Assembly: GCA_024278935.1 (NCBI GenBank)
Contig: JAJRSF010000038.1
Location: forward strand, 124,001 to 188,000
DNA: 64,000 nt
Origin: Candidatus Zixiibacteriota bacterium
GTDB lineage: Bacteria > Zixibacteria > MSB-5A5 > GN15 > FEB-12
Direction: 5' to 3'
The position numbers and the translations under genes were made by a program. The notes beneath the pieces are model-generated. The model had not been told where the DNA came from. It saw only the letters and a list, made by a program, of their open reading frames with translations, and did no database searches. Positions 48,001 through 54,668 of the stretch are shown one piece after another (position 1 is the stretch's first letter; each line of letters begins with the position of its first letter).

Positions 48001-48280
48001 ATTTGCTATCGCAAATGATTACTGGCCTTACTGGATTTATCCCCCTGATAATTGCATATTTATTCGAGGTAACGTTGATAATGACCCTGGCGATAATGTT
48101 GATATCTCAGATTTAGTTTTTCTAGTGGATTTTATTTTCACGGGTGGATCTGCTCCAATTCATTATTTAGAAGCAAACGTTGATGGTGATCCGGGTGAAA
48201 ATATTGATATATCCGATTTGGTTTATATTGTTGATTTTATCTTTACAGGTGGTCCAGCACCACCTCCATGCCCGTATTAG
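45035..48280 (+). CDS. Secreted sialidase-like propeller protein with dockerin-like end, paralogue 2
   Basis: This 1081-residue protein is a close tandem copy of the gene before it; runs such as TYSGKSTSVSPGIVIGETWYD and NRHYAYRYYDATVGGLSDL are almost unchanged. It lacks the 40-residue spacer after the signal peptide that copy 1 has. The Asp-box turns SNDQGRTWDP and SDDNGVTWD, the Ig-like segment and the 300-residue domain are kept. The tail differs at its first cysteine pair (DNCIFIRGNVDNDPG) but keeps two [14 protein letters not shown] repeats and ends PPPCPY. Twenty bp separate it from paralogue 1. The 3' end converges with the flavoprotein gene with only 4 bp between stops and no visible terminator. 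Confidence 0.77.
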   Translation: MPMLKKLILLLLVISFCIPITGRVHSAIGEQTYSGKSTSVSPGIVIGETWYDQQQTSTMGRMIDWGNDESTGNGFLHSTWMQLSSATSTNRHYAYRYYDATVGGLSDLVILNDLNDYGGYTQIQSKGNGAAIVGGYNQINGAGASLNHFYYNFAVGNPFWYESNIQESDICPECDFISVPQVIWPKFAYQEGSDTVTHVLAQVYSPASEETPGAVYYFRKIGANNVGSWDYPPYIVDTSNVNGHSIVASKTSDKVAIAWLGRIPADGDCDTCSNNATISHLWEQIENDIYYQISNDQGRTWDPRVNATKYHYETGVTGWRANSELSILLDSSDELHLVWTGVIWGDSFANLRLGKAARVFHTSESILSGGHAPRIAANSDWEDEDSIKCSGGKFDANVAKVQVSECDGKIYILFVQYNDFPNGIYNDCAERATSEYEGSANGDLYIVVSDDNGVTWDIPRNLTNSRTPDCLPGDCESDNWPSMARFGRQNNVTDNWNGATIVDPSGSYFGDMYLDVQYLVDRDAGAYGSGEAPEGTQQLSQLQWFRLACVEPVSSAQIALYPTKIQLPTWVKPNQTLSLNLEITNSGNIGLSYATSVVEDNGTAGWLSVSGLWGSVPSGLSNVESGFVNLNDGGVQTTEATLSGRVIFTSNAPNTVTLEVTLLVADTVVAAQVDTLGGYLSLSVGSDGKYGHYEPSVGLDYKANGVDCDTTAFGASSYLGEGSPIILTITGSDTNIVASAFGNSWLDPNGFKPMADGIREPGAGSAWGFNWYTTGVFITPDSAIAFEQIFYAPTEVGANYMVKELKIWSHDGLAHSGLRIGDIIDWNIPSDSGFDNLSGIDGLNSRNLIYQVGTEFDQTDTLADGTINPFGTDCVDGDRRFGGMAFLKSQIHDDFTFSDLYEVPYSAYTARNDSYVNSAGKLDAGKIWANMENTGMSVETDLTDQHMVICYDPSLSLGAEDTLRIFVSLITVQDGLEADLAQGADEAEAFAIANDYWPYWIYPPDNCIFIRGNVDNDPGDNVDISDLVFLVDFIFTGGSAPIHYLEANVDGDPGENIDISDLVYIVDFIFTGGPAPPPCPY

Positions 48281-48284
48281 TGTC

Positions 48285-49541
48285 TTAAGTTGTCAAGCAG
48301 GAGAGTGCAGCGGAGTGTCCCGCGAGCCAGCCGGTTGAAAATGATGCCTGCAGATTATAACCACCGGTGTCGCCATTAACATCCAAAAGTTCACCTGCGA
48401 TATAAAGCCCTGAAACAAATTTTGATTCCATCGTTTTTGGAAAAATCTCTTTAGTGTTCACACCACCTTGGGTGATGATAGCTTCTTTGAAAGGTCGATA
48501 GCCTTTGATTTCCATCTTGAAATCTTTGAGCCACAACCGAAGATTTTTGCGGTCATCGGCAGTAATCTGTGACCCGGGAAGGTCATCGGGGATATTTGTC
48601 TCATCGAGACAAATCTGAATAAGCTGCATAGGCAGAAGTTTTTGTAATATGATATTTATTGGTACTTTTGTGTTTGCCTGAAATTCACGAAGCAGGCGTG
48701 CATCGAGTTGTTTATGATCTAAAGCAGGCTTTAAATCAATCGTAAAAATTATATTTTTTACTTTATCATTTATCTGGTCAACAATGTTTCGACTGAGTGA
48801 TAAAATTATAGGACCTGCCAAAGTTTTTGATCTAAAAAATAATTCGCCGAATTTTTCACCAGTTTTTTTACCATCGGCAAAAACTCGGGCATTAATGTTT
48901 TTCAGATGCAGTTTATCTAATCGCTCGGCGATATCTCCTTTAACTTCAAGAGGTACCAAAGCAGGACGAATAGGAATAATCGAATGTCCCATCAGTTTTG
49001 CAAATTTATAGCCATCTCCGGTAGAACCGGTCACAGGATAAGATGCACCACCGGTCGCAAGAATCACTCGGTCAGCATTAAATATTTTCTTATCAGTTTT
49101 GACACTGACAATTTTATTTCCATCGATTAATAATTCTATCACGCTTGCTTCGGTTATGATTTTAACGCCTTGTTGTTTTGTCCATTCGACTAAAGCATCG
49201 GCGACTGCGGGGGCATCGTTGCCATTTGGGAATACCCGCCCACCTCGTTCGGTCTGTATATCAACACCCATCTCGGTGAATATTCGGGCAACATCTTGAG
49301 AGAAAAATGAATGAAAAGCCTGCCGTAAGAATTTTCCGTTTTTGCCAAACCGTTCGATAAACTGGGGGATAGGTGCGATGTTTGTTAAGTTACATCGACC
49401 TTTACCTGTTATACGAAGCTTGATTCCCGGGAGTCGTTTTTTTTCAAGGATAGTGACATCGGCACCCATCTTTGCTGCTTCCCCTGCGGCGAACATACCC
49501 GATGGTCCAGCTCCGATGACGATTATTTTTGGCTTAGACAA
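48285..49541 (-). CDS. HI0933/YhiN-family FAD-dependent oxidoreductase
   Basis: The 418-residue flavoprotein begins with a dinucleotide-binding motif (IIVIGAGPSGMFAAGEAAKMG) and the family's LPGIKLRITGKGRCNLTN. It has a central ILATGGASYPVTGSTGDGY and the C-terminal GGVNTKEIFPKTME and GLYIAGELLDVNGDTGGYNLQ, diagnostic of the HI0933-like (TIGR00275) family. Some members reduce bile-acid intermediates (BaiN), but the usual substrate is unknown. The start is a TTG at 49541 with AGAGAAG just upstream; no ATG fits. Its 3' end abuts the plus-strand secreted-protein gene. The next minus-strand gene upstream is another flavoprotein, 81 bp away with its own stop. Function beyond NAD(P)H/FAD redox chemistry is open. 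Confidence 0.92.
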   Translation of the reverse strand: MSKPKIIVIGAGPSGMFAAGEAAKMGADVTILEKKRLPGIKLRITGKGRCNLTNIAPIPQFIERFGKNGKFLRQAFHSFFSQDVARIFTEMGVDIQTERGGRVFPNGNDAPAVADALVEWTKQQGVKIITEASVIELLIDGNKIVSVKTDKKIFNADRVILATGGASYPVTGSTGDGYKFAKLMGHSIIPIRPALVPLEVKGDIAERLDKLHLKNINARVFADGKKTGEKFGELFFRSKTLAGPIILSLSRNIVDQINDKVKNIIFTIDLKPALDHKQLDARLLREFQANTKVPINIILQKLLPMQLIQICLDETNIPDDLPGSQITADDRKNLRLWLKDFKMEIKGYRPFKEAIITQGGVNTKEIFPKTMESKFVSGLYIAGELLDVNGDTGGYNLQASFSTGWLAGHSAALSCLTT

Positions 49542-49572
49542 AACTTCTCTTTCTCATATAAATTCATACAGC

Positions 49573-49601
49573 GAATATCGATTAATTTTGGAATTTGTCA
49601 A
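49573..49601 (-). promoter_or_regulatory. Possible promoter of the HI0933-family gene
   Basis: Minus-strand TTGACA (49601-49596) with a 17-bp spacer and ATATTC (49578-49573), or an 18-bp spacer and TATTCG, lies about 32 bp before the TTG start. The -10 box is weak. Confidence 0.4.
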
Positions 49602-49622
49602 GCAGTGAAATAATTTAAAAAA

Positions 49623-51005
49623 TTAAGCGAAAATCGGCTCAATGGTATTGAGGATTGGATCAAAATATGCATGTACTATTTGTTTAAAGCTTTCATCATT
49701 GCTGATTTGGTCAAACTGTCCGGTTTCGATAGCTTGCATCAGGATGTCATTTTGAGCCTCTGTTCTTGTCACGGCAATTGACAAAGGAATATCGCTGAAA
49801 GCAACCATCGGATAACAAGGCATCCATTTCTCAGGGTACATATCCCATATTGTGCGGTCGAGTTTCCATTTGAGATGGTAGTTCTTGTCGGGAGATTTAG
49901 AAATTTCGCTGAAATTTTTGTATGATAAATCTGAAATAGCATCGGTATCAGGTTTACGATATTGACCATAGACAGTGAACACTTTTGAGAGGTCATTATC
50001 ATACTTGTCCATCAGATTATCAAAGATAGTGCAATCTTCAAAACAGGTATTCATTCCCATCGCAAAATACGGAACAATCGCATGGGCGGCGTCTCCAATT
50101 AAAAGAACCTTGTCTTTATGATTCCAGTTTGAACATTTGATAGCGTTTATGTTTGATGCCGCGTTATTAAAGTAATCATAGGTCAGAGTCGGCATAAGAG
50201 GTTTTAATAAAGGGAATTTTTTATTGAATAATTCCAATACCTGTTCTTCTGTTTGTATTGATGCCAGCGATAGTTCTCCATCGGATGGTAGAAAAAGATT
50301 GCAGGTGAATTTGCCATTATTTGATGGAAGCCCGACCATGATATATTTATCACGTGGCCATACATGCACAAAATCACCTTCAAGTTGATACCGGTTATTA
50401 TGGTCGGCGGGAATAAGAAGTTCTCGGTAACCGTAATGTACGTCGATGTATTCAGTCTTTAAAATCTTATGTCCTTCAAGTAGATTCCTGACTTGAGAAA
50501 AAAGTCCATCGGCTCCAATAATCCAATTATATTTTTTAGTGACCGTATCAAGACTTGTAAGGTCTACAAAAGAAATTTCGCCACTGTCCGGATTTAAACT
50601 TTCACACTGATGTTGGAAAAAACTAGAGACCAACCCGGATTGTTCCGCTTTGTTGAGCAGAGTTTGGTTGAGAAATTTTCTATCGATGGTATTGATTGTG
50701 TGTTCAGCTTTGCTGCCATATTTTTGAGAGATAATTTTGCCGTTGTCGCAATGCACCATTCGACTATGTTTGGGAATAGTATGATCTGTAACAAAATCAG
50801 AGAGACCTATACCGTTTAAGCCTTTGACGCCTCGATAAGAGATTGACATTGCAATAGTTCTATTGCCTGATAGGAAATCTTTGCGAATATCTGTTCGTTT
50901 TTCATAGATGTCTGAGGATATTCCTCGTTGGGCTAAATAAGATGCGATCATAGACCCGACTAATCCAGCTCCGACTATACAAACTTTATTTGTAGACAAA
51001 TTCAC
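49623..51005 (-). CDS. kmo: Kynurenine 3-monooxygenase-like FAD hydroxylase
   Basis: A 460-residue aromatic hydroxylase of the group A FAD monooxygenases. The N-terminus has VCIVGAGLVGSMIASYLAQRG. RTIAMSISYRGVKGLNGIGL corresponds to the KMO GRSINLALS.RG block, and IGDAAHAIVPYFAMGMNTCFEDC is the GD motif. The C-terminal YPMVAFSDIPLSIAVTR matches the KMO family pattern. It would hydroxylate kynurenine at C3 in tryptophan catabolism or NAD synthesis by the kynurenine route. No kynA, kynU or haaO lies in the window. The frame starts with GTG 51005, but AGGGG ends 5 bp before a TTG at 50999, so the TTG may be the true start. Bacterial UbiH-type relatives are an alternative. Confidence 0.78.
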   Translation of the reverse strand: MNLSTNKVCIVGAGLVGSMIASYLAQRGISSDIYEKRTDIRKDFLSGNRTIAMSISYRGVKGLNGIGLSDFVTDHTIPKHSRMVHCDNGKIISQKYGSKAEHTINTIDRKFLNQTLLNKAEQSGLVSSFFQHQCESLNPDSGEISFVDLTSLDTVTKKYNWIIGADGLFSQVRNLLEGHKILKTEYIDVHYGYRELLIPADHNNRYQLEGDFVHVWPRDKYIMVGLPSNNGKFTCNLFLPSDGELSLASIQTEEQVLELFNKKFPLLKPLMPTLTYDYFNNAASNINAIKCSNWNHKDKVLLIGDAAHAIVPYFAMGMNTCFEDCTIFDNLMDKYDNDLSKVFTVYGQYRKPDTDAISDLSYKNFSEISKSPDKNYHLKWKLDRTIWDMYPEKWMPCYPMVAFSDIPLSIAVTRTEAQNDILMQAIETGQFDQISNDESFKQIVHAYFDPILNTIEPIFA

Positions 51006-51084
51006 CCCTGCGATTTTTCTTAAGAAATACTGTTACTTTCATTTATAAAGTTATCGTCAACTAACCGATGAAGCTAAATAACAT

Positions 51085-51546
51085 TTATTTTTTAATTATC
51101 GGAATATAAAGATACAATTTAGATTCAGGTATCTCAGGATTAAAATCTCTGTCGTATAATTCAAATTCAGGACCGGCTGTTGGTAAATAGTCTGAAGTAG
51201 GTAGCCATTTTTTGTGGATTTCATCTAAGGTACTCATCAGAGTTGGCAGGGTGGATTCAAAAACAGCATACTCCTGGGCAGGGATTTCCATCGAGATCAT
51301 ATCAGCAGGAACTGATTTTGTATCGGCAACTTCTAAGCCGACGGTATAGTCAAAAATATTATTTTCTATGTCACAGTTGGAGCAGACTCCAAAGGCAGTG
51401 ATAGGTTCGGTTGTAAATGGTTTGACTTCGGTCATACGTGGGGCAAATTTGTCCCATAATTTTGGACAGGCGTTGTTGTCATTATTGCCACGGAACTGCA
51501 TGCCGATAATTTGGAAAGCTGATTTTCTTATTATTTTAGGTTCCAT
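51085..51546 (-). CDS. GyrI-like small-molecule-binding domain protein
   Basis: A stand-alone 153-residue protein of the GyrI/AraC effector-binding fold (SOUL-like two-repeat beta-alpha barrel). Typical segments are the first strand KIIRKSAFQIIGMQFRG, then KLWDKFAPRM, then VGLEVADTKSVPADMISMEIPAQEYAVFE, and the C-terminal FELYDRDFNPEIPESKLYLYIPI, where the acidic Y.RDF motif sits in the ligand cleft. No DNA-binding domain is attached. TGAGGATGT precedes ATG 51546. Members bind hydrophobic amphipathic compounds or hydrolyse toxins; the ligand here is unknown. It lies alone between the KMO-like gene (79 bp) and the DUF3179 gene (117 bp). Confidence 0.85.
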   Translation of the reverse strand: MEPKIIRKSAFQIIGMQFRGNNDNNACPKLWDKFAPRMTEVKPFTTEPITAFGVCSNCDIENNIFDYTVGLEVADTKSVPADMISMEIPAQEYAVFESTLPTLMSTLDEIHKKWLPTSDYLPTAGPEFELYDRDFNPEIPESKLYLYIPIIKK

Positions 51547-51663
51547 ACATCCTCACATGATTTTAAAATTCATATGAGTAATGAACTGAATCTTTCTGAT
51601 TTACACAATCACTTATTTGAAAAATTTGCTTATGAATTTACTAACTTTCAGACGGACGTTTTA

Positions 51664-52779
51664 TTATACACCGGGGTCAACACTTTGTGTTTGGTAGATT
51701 TCTGTGTCAGGGTGAAATGCAGCCCATGCAAACCAATATGCTATATACGATTCAGAAATTGCTTCCAGTCGTTGACCTTTACGAGGTCCATCAAGACCGA
51801 ATCCAAAAATATCGTAGTTGGTTCCTTCGGCGTCACTCATCACAGCGGTTCCATTTCCTGTCACTGCTTCAAAAGAGAGAACGGTTCCATCGGTGGCAGT
51901 TCGCTTAAAGATTGCGGCGAAATTTCTACTACTGTTTCCGACCGATACAATTTTTTCACCGCCAAATAATTCTTCAATGATAGTTGTGTTTTCTGTAAAA
52001 ACAGAAATTGGGTACGCTTTACTTTGACCACCAACAACAAATCCTAAGACTCTTACTTTTCTATTTAATCTTCTGTCATCATTGCCGATTGGGAATATGA
52101 CCCATCCATGATTGGTTCGATAGTCGCCGTACGGGTATGTTCCATAACTACGTGAGAAACCTGTTGCAGGAGTTATTATCTTTGAGTCGGGAAACATCTG
52201 TTGAAAACTTTCCCAAGTAGTTTCTATAACCTGAAATGTTTCCGGGGTCTTTCCTGAACGGACGCCATTGACGCATTTCATTTCCATCTGCGACCAGTTG
52301 CTTGCAGTCTCTCTATCGTATGGAAGGAGATTCGTATTATACAGTAATCCCGAAACGCCAAAAGTTGTGACTGAGCCATCTATCTTTCGGTTCCATCCTA
52401 TAGCAGATCCGGTGAGTGGGCAGTATGTGACGGCGTAGAAAGATTGTGCAATCTGGTCATTTGCGATTTCATGCCAATCAAGAACAATATGCGGATAGCC
52501 TCGAACTGTGTCGCCAACTCTAATGCCGACTACAAGGTCGGTGCTGGAAAGAAAAGTTACTTGCGAAGCTGCCTGAAATTGTGGCTCAAACAACGAGGGG
52601 ATACCATCACGCCCGGGTCCACCATCAAAGACCTGATCCTCAGGAATAAGCCAGGCACCGTCGTGTGCTGCACTGTTTGAGTCGGTGACATCACTTGAAC
52701 AACCGATGAAACTTAAAGAAGCAATTGTCAGTATGAGGAATGCAAAAAAGATACTGTTTTTATTTTTAAAGTTGTTCAT
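51664..52779 (-). CDS. DUF3179 lipoprotein
   Basis: The 371-residue protein begins with a lipoprotein signal (LTIASLSFIGC, with Cys after SFIG). Its body is DUF3179: IPSLFEPQF, VVGIRVGDTVRGYPHIVLDWHEI, the family's FYAVTYCPLTGSAIGW with a conserved Cys, then TFGVSGLLYNTNLLPYDRETASNWSQ. Function is unknown; family members often sit beside redox or lipid-related genes. Its start overlaps the end of the upstream minus-strand gene by 14 bp (52766-52779), indicating one operon of an outer-membrane barrel and a lipoprotein. The 3' end lies 117 bp from the GyrI-like gene. It is probably in the periplasm or on the outer membrane. Confidence 0.9.
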   Translation of the reverse strand: MNNFKNKNSIFFAFLILTIASLSFIGCSSDVTDSNSAAHDGAWLIPEDQVFDGGPGRDGIPSLFEPQFQAASQVTFLSSTDLVVGIRVGDTVRGYPHIVLDWHEIANDQIAQSFYAVTYCPLTGSAIGWNRKIDGSVTTFGVSGLLYNTNLLPYDRETASNWSQMEMKCVNGVRSGKTPETFQVIETTWESFQQMFPDSKIITPATGFSRSYGTYPYGDYRTNHGWVIFPIGNDDRRLNRKVRVLGFVVGGQSKAYPISVFTENTTIIEELFGGEKIVSVGNSSRNFAAIFKRTATDGTVLSFEAVTGNGTAVMSDAEGTNYDIFGFGLDGPRKGQRLEAISESYIAYWFAWAAFHPDTEIYQTQSVDPGV

Positions 52780-53788
52780 GAACGGAACCTTTCAGATTTA
52801 AATTATAAAAGAGAGAAAACGATACTGCATAACTGGTACTAAATTGGGTACCTTCAATTTGACGATAAACAGGAATTAGTGCTGTCATATTCAAACCTAT
52901 ATTTTGTAATACGTTTGTACTTACACCCGACTCAAGATCAAACCATTGTCCACCGGAACTTGCCAGAGGTAAATCGGCAAATTTATCTGCCTGACTGTGT
53001 CGATACTTCAAAGAAATTGATTGGATAAAATTTGAGACTAGCTGAAAAGATGTACCCGTGACGAGCCTGAATTCATTACCAAATTTATAATTTTCATTCT
53101 CGCTCCCAAAACGATCGTTGTTTCCATTGATACGATATAAACTGCTTGCGAATATATTAAGAGATGAGTTTCTCGATATAATGCGTGATGTCGCCGCCCA
53201 CAAGATATAATCAACCGAGCCGGTGCCGGTTTGCATATCAGCAGAAAGTAAAAGTGAGTTATTGCGAAGTTCAGATTCACCGGTTGGAAGTTTGATTCCG
53301 AGACCGACAGCTACCGATTGTTTAGAAAAAATAGATTGTGGTATGAGTGAATATTTTGCGAGAGCCATAATATCACCAAAGCCTTTAGTCCGCAGATTTT
53401 CACCATTACCAATTTCTGAAAGAATCGTTCTGTTTTGACGGACAAATGGTGAGGAGAGCGCCAATGTAAACCTGTCAGTCAAGCTATACTCTGCCTGTAA
53501 TAAAATGGCACGACTATCTCTGGAACGAGTCTCGTCATCGAGTTTAGTCGTGAAAGAGACTAAGTCGGAAATCGAACGGAAATCATAAGTGATTCCAAGT
53601 TGCAAATTACCCGCTGATCCAGGAAGGGATTCTAGTGAACCGAGAAGAGGAGGTCCACCACAACTACATGTTTGTGCAAAAGCTGATGGTGTATGTACAA
53701 TAATAGTAAACAAAACAAAAAGTAAAACTATGATGCGAGTGCTGTTTCGCACAAGAGATGCTGATGTCATATGGGGATGTCGTGCCAT
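52766..53788 (-). CDS. Outer-membrane beta-barrel protein (phenol-degradation MetA-like)
   Basis: The 340-residue protein carries a long signal peptide (IIVLLFVLFTIIVHTPSAFA). It continues QTCSCGGPPLLGSLESLP, a Cys-containing N-terminus that recurs in this kind of barrel. Alternating strands then follow (GNLQLGITYDFRS, RAILLQAEYSLTDRFTLALSSPFVRQ, GFGDIMALAKYSL, SVAVGLGIKLPTGES), as in the MetA-pathway phenol-degradation barrel family. Cargo unknown. It starts at ATG 53788 with AAAGGA just upstream. The stop overlaps the start of the DUF3179 gene by 14 bp, so the two are co-translated. A copper or lipid-related role seen for some such pairs is speculation here. Confidence 0.72.
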   Translation of the reverse strand: MARHPHMTSASLVRNSTRIIVLLFVLFTIIVHTPSAFAQTCSCGGPPLLGSLESLPGSAGNLQLGITYDFRSISDLVSFTTKLDDETRSRDSRAILLQAEYSLTDRFTLALSSPFVRQNRTILSEIGNGENLRTKGFGDIMALAKYSLIPQSIFSKQSVAVGLGIKLPTGESELRNNSLLLSADMQTGTGSVDYILWAATSRIISRNSSLNIFASSLYRINGNNDRFGSENENYKFGNEFRLVTGTSFQLVSNFIQSISLKYRHSQADKFADLPLASSGGQWFDLESGVSTNVLQNIGLNMTALIPVYRQIEGTQFSTSYAVSFSLFYNLNLKGSVHEQL

Positions 53789-53950
53789 ACATTCCTTTCA
53801 GATTTATAGTAATGTTAAATAAGTGAAGCTCGACCCAAGATGTCTCTGATAATTATATTCTATAACAAATCTAAATCAATTCTGGTTCCATTCAGACAAA
53901 GTTTCTTCTTTTTTGACGGAAATAGTGTAGAATTGTAACGATCACTAATG

Positions 53951-53979
53951 TTGACAAAAATATATATTATATGTATGTT
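53951..53979 (+). promoter_or_regulatory. Promoter of the rubrerythrin gene
   Basis: TTGACA (53951-53956), a 17-bp spacer and TATGTT (53974-53979) lie 31 bp before ATG 54011. An in-frame ATG at 53948 precedes the promoter, which rules it out as the start. Confidence 0.65.
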
Positions 53980-54010
53980 TTTAAAAATCGTTACGAACTG
54001 GAGAAACAAG

Positions 54011-54589
54011 ATGAAAAAAAGTATTACAGGTACCCAAACAGAGAAAAATTTACTCATAGCTTTTGCGGGAGAATCACAGGCAAGAAATAGATATACCTAT
54101 TTTGCCTCTGCTGCCAAAAAAGAAGGCTTAGTTCAGATTGCGGACATTTTTGAAGAGACTGCCAATCACGAAAAAGAGCATGCAAAACGTTTTTTCAAAT
54201 TTCTTGAAGGTGGTGATTTACAAGTTACCGCCACATTCCCAGCCGGTAAAGTAGGCACAACTTTAGATAACTTACGAGCCGCTGCCGCAGGCGAAGAGCA
54301 TGAATGGACAGAGATGTATCCTGAATTTGCGAAAATCGCCAAAGAAGAAGGCTTCGATAAAATTGCTTTAGCTTTTGAAATGATTGCCATCGCTGAAAAA
54401 CAACATGGCAAACGTTACAAAGAACTGGCAGATAATCTTGAAGCCGGGAAAGTATTTAAACGAAACGGAAAAGTTGTGTGGCGTTGTCGGAATTGTGGAT
54501 TTTTACATGAATCCGAAGATGCTCCAAAAGTATGTCTCGCATGTTTACATCCTCAAGCACATTTTGAATTACTAGGTGAAAACTGGTAA
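54011..54589 (+). CDS. rbr: Rubrerythrin (NADH/rubredoxin-linked peroxidase)
   Basis: A 192-residue non-haem diiron peroxidase that reduces hydrogen peroxide in anaerobes and microaerophiles. The diiron domain shows AGESQARNRYTYFASAA, the ExxH helix EETANHEKEHAKRFF, EEHEWTEMYPEFAKIA and EMIAIAEKQHGKRY. The C-terminal rubredoxin-like iron site is CRNCG with CLACLHP. GGAG lies 8 bp before ATG 54011. It is a single-gene unit, with its own promoter and a strong terminator at 54611. Its presence suggests an anaerobic or oxygen-sensitive lifestyle, which agrees with the many redox sensors nearby. Confidence 0.97.
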   Translation: MKKSITGTQTEKNLLIAFAGESQARNRYTYFASAAKKEGLVQIADIFEETANHEKEHAKRFFKFLEGGDLQVTATFPAGKVGTTLDNLRAAAAGEEHEWTEMYPEFAKIAKEEGFDKIALAFEMIAIAEKQHGKRYKELADNLEAGKVFKRNGKVVWRCRNCGFLHESEDAPKVCLACLHPQAHFELLGENW

Positions 54590-54610
54590 TCAGGATTTGA
54601 GATCAGATAT

Positions 54611-54647
54611 AAAAAAGCTCTAAGTAAATTAACTTAGAGCTTTTTTT
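54611..54647. terminator. Bidirectional rho-independent terminator after rubrerythrin
   Basis: AAAAAAGCTCTAAGT and ACTTAGAGCTTTTTTT form a perfect stem over a 6-nt loop, with A and T runs on both sides. It serves rbr and the converging OmpA-family gene. Confidence 0.9.
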
Positions 54648-54668
54648 ATTTTCGTTGTAATACATAAC

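Noticed and set aside
48281-48284. Terminator between the converging genes ending at 48280 and 48285
   Set aside because: The 4-bp gap cannot hold one and no stem-T-run is visible in the adjoining ends.
51574-51969. 131-codon plus-strand frame opposite the DUF3179 gene
   Set aside because: It is the antisense shadow of a clear DUF3179 coding region.
53948-54010. Longer rubrerythrin reading from ATG 53948
   Set aside because: It would precede and include the promoter TTGACA-17-TATGTT, and rubrerythrin homology begins at 54011.
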